Of a stretch of DNA of 45,022 nucleotides, positions 10,929-20,198 are shown piece by piece; position 1 is the first letter of the stretch; every line of letters begins with the position of its first letter. Made by a program: the position numbers and the translations under genes. The notes below the pieces were generated by a model. That model was not told where the DNA came from. It ran no database searches and saw nothing but the letters and a program-made list of their open reading frames with translations. Origin of the DNA: Pseudomonadota bacterium (GTDB taxonomy: Bacteria; Pseudomonadota; Gammaproteobacteria; Burkholderiales; Thiobacillaceae); assembly GCA_021848725.1 (NCBI GenBank), contig JAJZTS010000013.1, positions 1 to 45,022 on the forward strand. The letters run 5' to 3'.

Positions 10929-11864
10929 ATGCAGGAAGAAGACTATGTCGAACCTGGCATGGAAGCAGAGCTGGAAGAGGGCAATGAGGTCGCTGCCGAG
11001 CGGGTGCAGGCGGAGAGCGAACTCGATCTGGACGAAGTGCTCGATGTCACCCAGATTTACCTCAACGAGATCGGCCGGGAAAGTCTGCTGACCGCGCAGC
11101 AGGAACGCGAACTGGCGGTGCGCATGCGCGCCGGCGACTTCGAAGCCAGACAGACCCTGATCGAACGCAACCTGCGTTTGGTCGTCAATATTGCCAAGCA
11201 CTACCTCAATCGCGGCCTGACCCTGCTCGATCTGGTCGAAGAGGGCAATCTGGGGCTGATGCATGCCCTGGAAAAATTCGATCCCGAGCGCGGTTTCCGT
11301 TTCTCCACGTATGCTACCTGGTGGATTCGTCAGAACATCGAGCGCGCGATCATGAACCAATCGCGCACTATCCGGCTACCGGTGCATGTGATCAAAGAAC
11401 TTAACGTCTATCTGCGCGCCCAGCGCCATTTGGAGATGCACGGTTGTCCCGAGGCTGGGCCGGAGGAGATCGCGGCGCTGACCGGCAAGCCGGTCGACGA
11501 TGTACGACGAGTGTTAGCCTTAAACGATCGGGTTGCTTCTTTGGATGCGCCACTCGATATCGACCCCGGCCTTTCCATCGGTGAGGCGATCGCCGACGAG
11601 AATTCCGTGATGCCCGAGGAGATGTTGGCGAATTCCCAGGTCGAGCATCACGTCCACGAGTGGTTGTCCGAACTGCCGGAAAAGCACCGCTGGGTGATCG
11701 AGCGGCGCTTCGGTTTCAACAACCAAGAAATCTCCACTTTGGAAGAACTGGCCGAAGTGCTCAATGTGACGCGTGAGCGCGTGCGTCAAATTCAGCTCGA
11801 GGCCTTGCAGACCTTGCGTAAGGCCTTGCGCCGTAAAGGAATGTCGAGAGAGGCCTTGTTGTGA
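10929..11864 (+). CDS. rpoS: RNA polymerase sigma factor RpoS
   Basis: This is the general stress and stationary-phase sigma factor. Its 311 residues contain region 1.2 ([17 protein letters not shown]), region 2 ([55 protein letters not shown]), region 3 and region 4 with helix-turn-helix [20 protein letters not shown] strong TAGGAGGT (10918-10925) precedes the ATG. The acidic N-terminus is variable in the family. The operon position after nlpD is the classic one. Confidence 0.97.
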   Translation: MQEEDYVEPGMEAELEEGNEVAAERVQAESELDLDEVLDVTQIYLNEIGRESLLTAQQERELAVRMRAGDFEARQTLIERNLRLVVNIAKHYLNRGLTLLDLVEEGNLGLMHALEKFDPERGFRFSTYATWWIRQNIERAIMNQSRTIRLPVHVIKELNVYLRAQRHLEMHGCPEAGPEEIAALTGKPVDDVRRVLALNDRVASLDAPLDIDPGLSIGEAIADENSVMPEEMLANSQVEHHVHEWLSELPEKHRWVIERRFGFNNQEISTLEELAEVLNVTRERVRQIQLEALQTLRKALRRKGMSREALL

Positions 11865-12529
11865 TCGATTGGGGTGGGATCGATACCGTCCTGCTCGACA
11901 TGGACGGCACCCTGCTCGACCTGCACTACGACAATCATTTTTGGCAGGTCTACGTCCCTGAGAAATACGCCGAACGCCATGGCCTGCCGCACGAGGAGGC
12001 GCACGCCGAGTGTTTTCGCCGCTACAACGCCAAGGCCGGCACCCTCGACTGGTATTGCGTCGATTACTGGAGCGAGCAACTGCAGCTCGACATCGTCGCC
12101 CTCAAGGAAGAGGTTGCCCACCTGATCGCGGTGCATCCCGACGTACCCGAATTTCTCCGGGCGGTACGGACGGCCGGCAAGCGCGTGGTGCTGGTGACCA
12201 ATGCCCATCACAAGAGTCTCAACCTAAAAATGCGGCGTACCGGTCTCGACGTACATTTCGATGCCGTCTACAGCGCGCACGAATTCGGCCTGGCCAAGGA
12301 GAATCCGGGTTTCTGGGCAAGGCTGCAGGCGGTTGTGTTATTCGATCCGGCCCGATCGCTGCTGGCTGACGACAGCCTGCCGGTGCTGCGCTCCGCCCGC
12401 GATTACGGCATCGCCCAGCTGCTGGCGATCTATCAGCCGGATACCCGGATGCCGGAAAAAGACGTCGAGGAGTTTGCCGCGATTCGCCGCTTCGGCGAGA
12501 TCATGCCGGTCCGGGCCCAAGCGGCCTAG
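11861..12529 (+). CDS. yrfG: HAD-superfamily phosphatase, YrfG-like GMP/IMP nucleotidase
   Basis: The 222-residue protein has HAD motifs I to [12 protein letters not shown] (Asp13, Asp15), VLVTNAHH, the Lys of LAKEN and [10 protein letters not shown]. The overall pattern, including [11 protein letters not shown] and [11 protein letters not shown], resembles E. coli YrfG, which hydrolyses GMP and IMP. Substrate is inferred from that likeness. The GTG start overlaps the rpoS stop (GTGA), so it belongs to the surE-rpoS operon. Its TAG stop shares the palindrome CTAG with the stop of the convergent gene. Confidence 0.87.
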   Translation: MIDWGGIDTVLLDMDGTLLDLHYDNHFWQVYVPEKYAERHGLPHEEAHAECFRRYNAKAGTLDWYCVDYWSEQLQLDIVALKEEVAHLIAVHPDVPEFLRAVRTAGKRVVLVTNAHHKSLNLKMRRTGLDVHFDAVYSAHEFGLAKENPGFWARLQAVVLFDPARSLLADDSLPVLRSARDYGIAQLLAIYQPDTRMPEKDVEEFAAIRRFGEIMPVRAQAA

Positions 12530-12891
12530 ACGATCAAGGCCGCCGCGACCCGACGGCCCTCGCCGGCGAGGAGGTTGTAGGTGCGGCAGGCCGCGCCTAG
12601 ATCCATGACCTCCACCCCGATGTGTTGCGCGACCAGACCCGCATAGAGGGTGGGCGATGGAATGCGCAGCCGACGCCCGGTGCCGAGGAGGACCAGTTCC
12701 GGACGATATTCCAGCAAGGTACTCAGGTGTTCGGGTTTGAGGTCGTCGAAGTCGGCGACCTGCCAGTCATGCATCTGGTCCGGCAACAGGACTATGCTGC
12801 CGACCAGCCGCCGGTGGCCAACCTCGACGAAGCCCTCGCCATAGGCGGTGATCAGATGGATGCCGGTGGTTTGGGCGAGATGGAGCTTCAT
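12526..12891 (-). CDS. Mth938/DUF498-family protein
   Basis: This 121-residue protein matches the small Mth938-like (DUF498, Xcc1710-like) family: GFVEVGHRRLVGSIVLLPDQ, ELVLLGTGRRLRIPS and [30 protein letters not shown]. The biochemical role of the family in bacteria is not settled, so I give none. It is divergent from alaA and convergent with the HAD phosphatase, with the two stop codons overlapping on CTAG (12526-12529). Confidence 0.88.
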   Translation of the reverse strand: MKLHLAQTTGIHLITAYGEGFVEVGHRRLVGSIVLLPDQMHDWQVADFDDLKPEHLSTLLEYRPELVLLGTGRRLRIPSPTLYAGLVAQHIGVEVMDLGAACRTYNLLAGEGRRVAAALIV

Positions 12892-13042
12892 GCCTCTTAG
12901 TTTGCCGTGAAAATGGGCGGTCGGGTAAAATTACCATCTTTGTAGACCACGGCCACACCCTCATGTCCCGATTTCCGAGTATTTCCTCTTTCTCTCTCCA
13001 ACGGGACGGTCGCGCGTGAGTGCCGGCAAGCGAAAGTCGAAC

Positions 13043-14269
13043 ATGCGTCCGCTCAAGAAATCCGCCAAGCTCGCCAATGTTTGCTATGACATCCGTGGCC
13101 CGGTCATGGCCCGCGCCAAGCAGCTTGAGGAAGAGGGCAACCGTATCATCAAGCTGAACATCGGCAACCTCGCGCCGTTCGGTTTCGATGCCCCGGAAGA
13201 GATCGTGCAGGACGTCATCCGCAACCTGCCCGACGCGGCCGGCTACTGCGATTCCAAGGGCCTGTTCTCGGCGCGCAAGGCGATCATGCACGAGACCCAG
13301 CGGGTCGGCATCAAGGGGGTGCAGATCGAGGACATCTACATCGGCAACGGGGTCTCCGAGTTGATCGTGATGACCATGCAGGCCTTGCTCGATGCCGGCG
13401 ACGAGGTCCTCCTGCCGGCGCCGGACTATCCGCTGTGGACGGCCGGGGTCACCCTGGCCGGCGGCACGCCCCGGCATTACCTGTGCGACGAGGAGGCCGG
13501 TTGGCTGCCTTCCATCGAAGACATCAAGTCGAAGATCACGCCCAAGACCAAGGCCATCGTCGTCATCAACCCCAACAACCCGACCGGGGCGCTCTACCCG
13601 GATGCGCTGCTCAAGGAACTGATCGAGATCGCGCGGCAGCATCAACTGGTGGTCTGCGCCGACGAGATCTACGACAAGATGATCTACGACGGCCGCAAGC
13701 ACACGCCCATGGCCTCGCTGGCCGACGATCTGCTGTTCCTCACCTACAACGGCCTGTCGAAGAACTACCGTTCTTGCGGCTACCGTACCGGCTGGGTGGT
13801 GCTGTCGGGCGAGAAACGCCATGCCCAGGACTTCATCGAGGGCCTGACCATGTTGGCCTCGATGCGCCTGTGCGCCAACGTACCGGCCCAACACGCGATC
13901 CAGACCGCCCTGGGCGGCTATCAGAGCATCTATGAGTTGGTCGCCCCGGACGGCCGCCTGACCCGGCAGCGAGACCTGGCTTGGGAGATGCTCAACGCTA
14001 TCCCAGGGGTGTCCTGCGTCAAGCCACAGGCCACGCTCTACCTGTTCCCACGCCTGGATCCCAAGGTCTACCCGATCAAGGACGACCAGCAATTCGTCCT
14101 GGATATGCTGGAAGAGGAGAAGGTGCTGGTGGTGCAGGGGAGCGGCTTCAATTGGCCCAATCCCGACCATTTGCGCATCGTCTTCCTGCCCCATGAAGAG
14201 GTGCTGCGCGAGGCCTTCCAGCGCATGGCGCGCTTCCTGGCCAACTACCGAAAACGCCATTCGACCTGA
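13043..14269 (+). CDS. alaA: Alanine aminotransferase (AlaA type)
   Basis: This PLP-dependent class I aminotransferase is expected to make alanine from pyruvate using glutamate. It follows E. coli AlaA closely: KLANVCYDIRGPV, GYCDSKGLFSARKAIM, VINPNNPTGA, and CADEIYDKMIYD. The PLP lysine is in NGLSKNYRSCG, and MLASMRLCANVPAQHAIQTA is also conserved. The ATG at 13043 (MRPLKKSAKL) corresponds to the E. coli start, giving 408 residues. A GTG at 13016 in frame would add nine residues. The 151-bp gap to the divergent DUF498 gene must hold its promoter. hom and thrC follow on the same strand. Confidence 0.95.
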   Translation: MRPLKKSAKLANVCYDIRGPVMARAKQLEEEGNRIIKLNIGNLAPFGFDAPEEIVQDVIRNLPDAAGYCDSKGLFSARKAIMHETQRVGIKGVQIEDIYIGNGVSELIVMTMQALLDAGDEVLLPAPDYPLWTAGVTLAGGTPRHYLCDEEAGWLPSIEDIKSKITPKTKAIVVINPNNPTGALYPDALLKELIEIARQHQLVVCADEIYDKMIYDGRKHTPMASLADDLLFLTYNGLSKNYRSCGYRTGWVVLSGEKRHAQDFIEGLTMLASMRLCANVPAQHAIQTALGGYQSIYELVAPDGRLTRQRDLAWEMLNAIPGVSCVKPQATLYLFPRLDPKVYPIKDDQQFVLDMLEEEKVLVVQGSGFNWPNPDHLRIVFLPHEEVLREAFQRMARFLANYRKRHST

Positions 14270-14293
14270 TTGAACCGTAGAAAAGAAACAACC

Positions 14294-15604
14294 ATGAAAC
14301 CTATCCATGTCGGCCTGCTTGGCCTCGGCACCGTCGGCGGCGGCACCCTCACCGTGTTGCGCCGAAATAAGGAAGAGATCGCCCGCCGCGCCGGGCGCGA
14401 GATTCGCGTGGTGCAGGCGGCCGTGCGCGACCTGGCCAAGGCGCGCGCCTTCGCCGGCGCGGGTCTGGATTTGACCATCGACCCGATGGTCGTGGTCGAC
14501 AACCCCGAGATCGACATCGTGGTCGAGTTGATCGGCGGCATCGAGCCGGCGCGCACGCTGGTGCTGAAGGCCATCCAGAACGGCAAGCACGTGGTCACCG
14601 CCAACAAGGCGCTGATCGCCAAGCACGGCAATGAGATCTTCGCCGCGGCCCAGGCCAAGGGCGTCATGGTCGCCTTCGAGGCGGCGGTGGCCGGCGGCAT
14701 CCCGATCATCAAGGCCATCCGCGAAGGCCTGTCGGCCAACCGCATCCAGTGGCTGGCCGGCATCATCAACGGCACCACCAACTTCATCCTGTCCGAGATG
14801 CGCGACAAGGGCCTGGCCTTCGACACCGTGCTGAAGGAGGCGCAACGCCTGGGCTATGCCGAGGCCGACCCGACCTTCGACGTCGAGGGCGTCGACGCCG
14901 CGCACAAGCTGGCCATCCTGTCCGCCATCGCCTTCGGCGTGCCGATGCAGTTCGACGCCGCCTATATCGAGGGCATCTCCAAGCTGACCCAGGAAGACAT
15001 CCGCTATGCCGAGGAACTGGGCTATCGGGTCAAGCTGCTCGGCATCACCAAGCGGCGCGACGACGGCATCGAGTTGCGCGTGCATCCGACCCTGATCCCG
15101 GAAAAACGCCTGATCGCCAACGTCGACGGCGCGATGAACGCGGTGTTGGTCAACGGCGACGCCGTCGGCGCCACGCTGTATTACGGCAAGGGTGCCGGCG
15201 CCGAGCCGACCGCCTCGGCCGTGGTCGCCGACCTGGTCGACGTCACCCGCCTGCACACCGCCGACCCGCACCACCGCGTGCCGCATCTGGCTTTCCAGCC
15301 GGATCAGCTGACCGATCTCAAGGTGCTGCCGATGGACGAGGTGGCGACCGCCTATTACCTGCGCATGCGCGCCTTGGACAAGCCGGGCGTGCTGGCCGAC
15401 ATCACCCGCATCCTGGCCGACCTCAACATCTCCATCGACGCCATGATGCAGAAGGAGCCGGCCGAGGGCGAGAAGCAGGCCGACATCATCATGCTCACCC
15501 ATGTCGCGCTGGAGAAACACGTCAACGCCGCCATCGCCAAGATCGAGGCCCTGGGCAGCATCGAAGGCCGCGTCACCCGCATCCGTCTGGAAGAATTGAA
15601 TTGA
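14294..15604 (+). CDS. hom: Homoserine dehydrogenase
   Basis: The enzyme reduces aspartate semialdehyde to homoserine, the branch point to threonine and methionine. The 436 residues start MKPIHVGLLGLGTVGGGTL, an N-terminal NAD(P) fold. The catalytic region contains GIINGTTNFILSEM and AEADPTFDVEGVDAAHKLAILS. A C-terminal ACT domain (about residues 350-430, YYLRMRALDKPGVLADITRIL) suggests feedback control by an amino acid, probably threonine. I chose ATG 14294 because it gives the standard start; an upstream TTG at 14270 is also in frame. It is monofunctional, not fused to aspartokinase. Its stop overlaps the thrC start. Confidence 0.97.
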   Translation: MKPIHVGLLGLGTVGGGTLTVLRRNKEEIARRAGREIRVVQAAVRDLAKARAFAGAGLDLTIDPMVVVDNPEIDIVVELIGGIEPARTLVLKAIQNGKHVVTANKALIAKHGNEIFAAAQAKGVMVAFEAAVAGGIPIIKAIREGLSANRIQWLAGIINGTTNFILSEMRDKGLAFDTVLKEAQRLGYAEADPTFDVEGVDAAHKLAILSAIAFGVPMQFDAAYIEGISKLTQEDIRYAEELGYRVKLLGITKRRDDGIELRVHPTLIPEKRLIANVDGAMNAVLVNGDAVGATLYYGKGAGAEPTASAVVADLVDVTRLHTADPHHRVPHLAFQPDQLTDLKVLPMDEVATAYYLRMRALDKPGVLADITRILADLNISIDAMMQKEPAEGEKQADIIMLTHVALEKHVNAAIAKIEALGSIEGRVTRIRLEELN

Positions 15605-17034
15605 TGAAGTACGTCAGCACCCGGGGCCAAGCCCCCGCGCAAAGCTTCAGCCAAATCCTGCTCGGCGGCCTGGCGCCGGATGGCGGCCTCTACCTGCCCG
15701 AGCAGTACCCGAAGTTCACCGAGGCCGACCTCCAGCGCATGCGCGGCATGGGCTACCGGGAACTGGCCTTCGAGGTGCTGTCGCGTTTCGCCGACGATAT
15801 CCCGGCGGCCGATCTCAAGGCCATCATCGCCAAGACCTATACCGCCGAGGTCTACGGTTTCGGTCGCGCCGATTCCGACTTCAGCCAGATCACGCCGCTG
15901 CGCCGTCTGGACGACGGCCTCTACATCCTGGAACTGTCCAACGGCCCGACCCTGGCGTTCAAGGACATGGCCATGCAGTTGCTCGGCAACCTGTTCGAGT
16001 ATGCCTTGGACAAGGCCGGCCAGGACATCAACATCCTCGGCGCCACCTCGGGCGACACCGGTTCGGCCGCCGAATACGCCATGCGCGGCAAGAAGAACGT
16101 GCGGGTGTTCATGCTCTCGCCGCTGGAGGGCATGACCCGGTTTCAGCAGGCCCAGATGTACAGCCTGCAGGATGCCAACATCCACAACATCGTGGTCCGC
16201 GGCGTGTTCGACGACTGCCAGGACATCGTCAAGGCGGTGTCCAACGACCTCGACTACAAGGCGCGCTATCGCATTGGCGCGGTCAATTCGATCAACTGGG
16301 GCCGGGTCTCCGCCCAGGTGGTCTACTACTTCAAGGCCTATTTCGCCGCGACGAAATCGAACGACGAAGCGGTCGCCTTCTCGGTGCCCTCGGGCAACTT
16401 CGGCAACGCCTGCGCCGGCCATGTCGCCCGCATGATGGGCCTGCCCATCCGCCAGATCATCGTCGCTACCAATGAAAATGATGTGCTCGACGAGTTCTTC
16501 CAGACCGGCGTTTACCGGCCACGCACCTCAGGCGAGACCCGGCACACCTCCAGCCCGTCGATGGACATCTCCAAGGCCTCCAACTTCGAACGCTTCATCG
16601 CCGATCTCACCGGCCGCGACTATGCCAAGGTGGCCGAGCTGTGGCAGGCGGTCGACCGCGGTGCCAGTTTCGACCTCAAGTCGAGCGGTCTGTTCGACAA
16701 GGTGAAGGGCTATGGCCTCAGCTCTGGCCACAGCAGTCATGCCGACCGCATGGCCACCATCCGCCGGGTATGGGAACAATACGGCGTGATGATCGATACC
16801 CACACTGCCGACGGCCTCAAGGTCGGCCTGGAGCGGCGCGAGCCGGGCGTGCCGCTGATCTGCCTGGAGACTGCCTTGCCGGCCAAGTTCGAGGATGCCA
16901 TTCGCGAGGCGCTGGGCCGGGAGCCCGAGCGGCCGCAGGGCTTAGAGAATCTGGAGGCCTTGCCGCAACGTTATGAAGTGCTGGACGCCGATACGGATCA
17001 AATTAGGGCTTATATCTCGGCGTGCGTTGTCTGA
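15604..17034 (+). CDS. thrC: Threonine synthase
   Basis: This PLP enzyme converts O-phosphohomoserine to threonine. The 476-residue product starts MKYVSTRGQAPAQSFSQILLGGLAPDGGLYLP. The PLP lysine lies in GPTLAFKDMAMQLLG, and the phosphate-binding loop is near ATSGDTGSAAEYAM. SVPSGNFGNACAGHVARMMGLP is also conserved. The ATG at 15604 overlaps the hom TGA by one base, so hom-thrC are translationally coupled. No thrB (homoserine kinase) is present here; it must be elsewhere. The ATG is preceded by no distinct ribosome-binding site, in keeping with coupling. Confidence 0.97.
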   Translation: MKYVSTRGQAPAQSFSQILLGGLAPDGGLYLPEQYPKFTEADLQRMRGMGYRELAFEVLSRFADDIPAADLKAIIAKTYTAEVYGFGRADSDFSQITPLRRLDDGLYILELSNGPTLAFKDMAMQLLGNLFEYALDKAGQDINILGATSGDTGSAAEYAMRGKKNVRVFMLSPLEGMTRFQQAQMYSLQDANIHNIVVRGVFDDCQDIVKAVSNDLDYKARYRIGAVNSINWGRVSAQVVYYFKAYFAATKSNDEAVAFSVPSGNFGNACAGHVARMMGLPIRQIIVATNENDVLDEFFQTGVYRPRTSGETRHTSSPSMDISKASNFERFIADLTGRDYAKVAELWQAVDRGASFDLKSSGLFDKVKGYGLSSGHSSHADRMATIRRVWEQYGVMIDTHTADGLKVGLERREPGVPLICLETALPAKFEDAIREALGREPERPQGLENLEALPQRYEVLDADTDQIRAYISACVV

Positions 17035-17263
17035 ATCTAACTTATCTATTTGATTATTAATCGATTACTGCTTGTCATATCCGTAATAGGCCTTATGGAT
17101 TAAGTAACACTACGAAGCTATTTTTTAATAAATAAAACAATATACGAATCATGGGGATATCGCCGTATCCCTGTGCTTATGCGGGTCGGCGGAGGGTTCA
17201 AAAAATCTTAGTCTCGGTTTAACGTGACGGTCATATAAAAAACCATGGCAAACGAGTATCGGG
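17035..17263 (+). promoter_or_regulatory. AT-rich intergenic region before the partner-switching operon
   Basis: This 229-bp gap is strikingly AT-rich against its surroundings. It holds a TATAAA (17234-17239) 25 bases before the GGDEF gene start and a TTGTCA (17072-17077), but no pair with convincing spacing. I infer that the operon promoter and perhaps nucleoid-protein sites lie here. Confidence 0.35.
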
Positions 17264-18262
17264 ATGGTGGAGATTTTCAAGCAGAATCTGGCGATTGAGC
17301 CGGATGTGCAAAACTTCGTTCAGCTCGTGCTCTCCGCCGTGGCTGAAATGGGGGGCAATTCCTTCGCAGCTTCGCTGGCGTTGTTGGATGCCGCACGCCG
17401 TTTGCGCGGAGCAGGGGCGGGTACCGGCTACCCCTTGCCTGTCGCACTCGTGCTTGAGGACCTGGATGTTGTGATTCGCTGCGACACCGGCCAAGAAATT
17501 ACCCTGATGCAATTGCGCGAAGCGCCGGCATTACCTCATGTCGAGCGCATTAGCCAAAGATTGCAAAAATCGACCGAAGTCGCCGACCCGGCGCTCTTGC
17601 TGCAGCGCAACCAGGAAATGATGCGTTATCTCGATGAAACACGGCAGCGCACCGAACGCGAGTTGGCCGAGCTGCAGGCCTCGTTGCATGCCAGGCAGCA
17701 AGAACTGCACGAAACCATGAAGCAGGCCGAAACCGATCCGTTGACCGGTCTCTTTAACCGCCGTGCTTTCGATGTGCGCTTGGATACGGCCTTCCGCCGT
17801 GCCATGCGGCAGCGCGACGAGCCCTTGTCCTTACTCTTGTTCGACCTGGACTATTTCAAGGAAATCAACGACCAATACGGCCATCAATATGGCGACGCCT
17901 ATTTGAATAAGATGGCCCAGGCCATGCTCGGCGTCATTCGGCAGGATGTCGATGCCGCCTTCCGTTTTGGCGGCGATGAGTTTGCGATGCTGGTCGCGGC
18001 CGATGTGAGCACGGCCTGCGACAAGGCAGTGCGCGTGCTGGATGCGATGACGGGCAAGGTCAGCATCGGCATTGCTTCGATCAATAGGATAACGCCCGAC
18101 TCCATGGACCTGGAGAGCTTCATCCGGCAGGCAGACGATGCGCTCTATCAAGCCAAGCGTTCAGGCCGAGGGCGCGTGGTTTGCAGCGCGGAAAAGCGAG
18201 GCGATTGCAAAGGAGAGTGCCTGAATAAGGCCGCCAAAGACAGCAAAGCCGCTGCTGCATGA
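17264..18262 (+). CDS. Diguanylate cyclase (GGDEF) with novel N-terminal region
   Basis: The C-terminal half is a GGDEF domain that should make c-di-GMP from GTP: DPLTGLFNRRAF begins it, LLFDLDYFKEINDQYGHQYGD is the metal and base site, and the active-site loop is an intact GGDEF at residues 236-240. The canonical RxxD inhibitory site is not present at its usual spacing (Gln is found where Arg should be). Residues 1-110 are helical-looking and match no domain I recognise; residues 112-155 look like a coiled coil. There is no membrane segment, so it is cytoplasmic. It overlaps the RsbT-RsbX fusion gene by 4 bp, suggesting that its N-terminus is the target of that kinase, by analogy with stressosome-linked cyclases. 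That last point is inference. Confidence 0.92.
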   Translation: MVEIFKQNLAIEPDVQNFVQLVLSAVAEMGGNSFAASLALLDAARRLRGAGAGTGYPLPVALVLEDLDVVIRCDTGQEITLMQLREAPALPHVERISQRLQKSTEVADPALLLQRNQEMMRYLDETRQRTERELAELQASLHARQQELHETMKQAETDPLTGLFNRRAFDVRLDTAFRRAMRQRDEPLSLLLFDLDYFKEINDQYGHQYGDAYLNKMAQAMLGVIRQDVDAAFRFGGDEFAMLVAADVSTACDKAVRVLDAMTGKVSIGIASINRITPDSMDLESFIRQADDALYQAKRSGRGRVVCSAEKRGDCKGECLNKAAKDSKAAAA

Positions 18263-19314
18263 GTTTGCCGATAGACAGTGCCAAAACAGGCCGCCTGTTG
18301 TACAACAATGCCGTCCAGCATGAAGCCGCCGGCATATTGGTGCGATCGAAGCTGTTCGCGATTGGACAGAGGCTGGGTTTCAGCGAACTCAAACGCGAGC
18401 ACATGGCGCTGGTGGCGGCCGAATTGATCACCAACCAAATCAAGTATGCCCAGGGGCGCGGCTTGATTCAGATTTGGGAGCAGCCCGGCCCGACCCTCGA
18501 TATCTTGGCGCTCGATTACGGGCCGGGCATTCGGAACCTAAGCCTTGCGCAGCAGGATGGCTATTCCAGTCATCAGACCCTGGGTAAGGGCCTGGGCAGC
18601 ATCCAGCGGCTTGCCGACGAGGCCCATATCTATACCCGGCCAGGAGAAAGTGGCGCCCAGGGCAAGCCCTGGACAGGCACGGCGGTCCTGGCCCGTTTTC
18701 ATGCCGGCAACAATGGCAAGGCAGCGCATTCGGCCAAGCGGGCTGACGAGGTGGGACTGTTCGCGCGCGCATTGACCGACGAGCGGTTCAACGGCGACCA
18801 CATCTACCTGCGTCAGCGCACGACCGGACCGCGCTGGTTGCACCTGGACGGATTGGGGCATGGCCAAAGCGCCCAGGAGACGACCTCGAACCTGATGGGC
18901 TGCATGGACGATGCCATGCAGGCGACTACGGTGCTGCAGGCGGTCGATGAGCGTTTGCATGGATCGCGCGGCGCGGTGGCCATCCTGGCCGAGATCGACC
19001 GCAAGGCGGGCAAGCTGGCCTTGTATGGTGTGGGCGATATGCAGGCCTACGTGATTCAAGAAGAGCAATTGCACCGCTTTTCTTTTTCACCCGGCGTATT
19101 GGGCAAGGAATTCAAACTGCCGACCCCGGTTCATGCCGATTTGGCGAACGGGGCCGTGGTCGTGACAGTGAGCGATGGCATTCGCCGCAGTTGGGATGAA
19201 AACAGTTTTCCGGGCTTGTTTCGCCAGAACGCCCAATTGATTGCCTACGTGTTGGGCAATATCATGGGCAGGATTTCCGACGATCAATCCTTATGTGCAG
19301 TGCGCTTGTCCTGA
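18259..19314 (+). CDS. RsbT-like kinase fused to RsbX/SpoIIE-type phosphatase
   Basis: Residues 1-150 form a GHKL ATPase domain like RsbT: N-box with Glu55 and Asn59 (AAELITNQIKYA), ATP lid motifs DYGPG (86-90) and GKGLG (109-113), then SIQRLADEAHI. Residues 160-351 form a PP2C/SpoIIE-type phosphatase: LDGLGHG (Asp197-Gly198), VSDGIRRSW (305-309 region) and the terminal DDQSLCAVRL with paired aspartates 341-342 for metal binding. In Bacillus these activities are separate proteins: RsbT phosphorylates RsbS and RsbR, and RsbX removes the phosphates. Here one polypeptide would write and erase the mark. Overlaps the GGDEF gene by 4 bp (ATGA) and is followed by the scaffold genes. Confidence 0.88.
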   Translation: MSLPIDSAKTGRLLYNNAVQHEAAGILVRSKLFAIGQRLGFSELKREHMALVAAELITNQIKYAQGRGLIQIWEQPGPTLDILALDYGPGIRNLSLAQQDGYSSHQTLGKGLGSIQRLADEAHIYTRPGESGAQGKPWTGTAVLARFHAGNNGKAAHSAKRADEVGLFARALTDERFNGDHIYLRQRTTGPRWLHLDGLGHGQSAQETTSNLMGCMDDAMQATTVLQAVDERLHGSRGAVAILAEIDRKAGKLALYGVGDMQAYVIQEEQLHRFSFSPGVLGKEFKLPTPVHADLANGAVVVTVSDGIRRSWDENSFPGLFRQNAQLIAYVLGNIMGRISDDQSLCAVRLS

Positions 19315-19337
19315 ATGAGTAGGCTAGGGGGAATGAA

Positions 19338-20198
19338 ATGGCAGCAAAAAACAAGACCAGCAGCATCCTGATCGACGTGCTCAAGCTCCAAATGGGGAGC
19401 ATCTCAGACAGCATCGAACGTGAAGGCAAGACCATCCTGGGTGGCAGCAATCTGCTCAGCTCCGAGGAGATCACCGATTTCTGCCTGGAGTTCCTGCAGC
19501 TTTTGATTTCTTTGTTGGAGTCGAAAGACCCGCACGACGATGCCTCGCCGCAGTTCCATGCCTTGGAAATCTTCTTCAACAATCTGTCCAAGCAGTTGTT
19601 GGTGCGCGGTGGCCGCGTCGAGGACCTGGTGCGCTACATCCAGTTCATGCAGCGCACCTTGATCGAGGCCCTGGGTACGGCCAAGAATGTCAGCCCGCAG
19701 GACATGCGGGAACTCCTGCTGTACCTGTCCGGCCTGTTCAACGAGATGATCCTGTCGGTGTTCCATGCCTACTTGGACGAGAAGGAGCGGACCATCTATG
19801 CGCAGGAGGCTGAACTGCGCGAGACCGCCACGCCGATCACCGAGATTTGGGACGGTGTGCTGACCTTGCCGATCATCGGCACCCTCGATTCCAGCCGCAC
19901 CATGATCATCATGGAGGCCCTGCTCAGCCGGATCGCGGCCGAACGCGCCGAAACCGTGGTGATGGACTTGACCGGCGTGAAGAGCATCGACTCGCAGGTC
20001 TCGCACCATTTGATCCAGATGGTGCGTGCGATCCAGCTCATGGGCTCGGCCGCTATCGTCACCGGTATTCGACCTGAGATCGCGCGCGCGTTGACCAGCC
20101 TGAACATCGATCTCGGTAACGTCAGCACCCGTGCCACCCTGTCCGACGGCCTCAAGGAAGCCTTCCGGCGTATGAACATCCAGGTTACGCGTGGATGA
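19338..20198 (+). CDS. RsbR-like stressosome scaffold with STAS domain
   Basis: The 286-residue protein has an all-helical N-terminal sensor region (about 1-155; RsbRD_N-like in appearance) and a C-terminal STAS domain (about 165-280): TPITEIWDGVLTLPIIGTLDSSRTM, VVMDLTGVKSIDSQVSHHLIQ, AIVTGIRPEIARALTSLNIDLG. Ser219 (in IDSQVS) aligns with the phosphorylated Thr171 of B. subtilis RsbRA, and Thr253 lies 34 residues later, the same spacing as the two known RsbRA phosphothreonines (171 and 205). No haem or other cofactor motif is obvious in the N-terminal half, so the input signal is unknown. The gene overlaps the RsbS-like gene by 4 bp. Confidence 0.88.
   Translation: MAAKNKTSSILIDVLKLQMGSISDSIEREGKTILGGSNLLSSEEITDFCLEFLQLLISLLESKDPHDDASPQFHALEIFFNNLSKQLLVRGGRVEDLVRYIQFMQRTLIEALGTAKNVSPQDMRELLLYLSGLFNEMILSVFHAYLDEKERTIYAQEAELRETATPITEIWDGVLTLPIIGTLDSSRTMIIMEALLSRIAAERAETVVMDLTGVKSIDSQVSHHLIQMVRAIQLMGSAAIVTGIRPEIARALTSLNIDLGNVSTRATLSDGLKEAFRRMNIQVTRG

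Noticed and set aside
12767-15520. A 917-codon open frame on the minus strand across alaA and hom
   Set aside because: It is the antisense shadow of two certain genes in GC-rich DNA; its composition is His/Gly/Arg/Val-rich with no domain.
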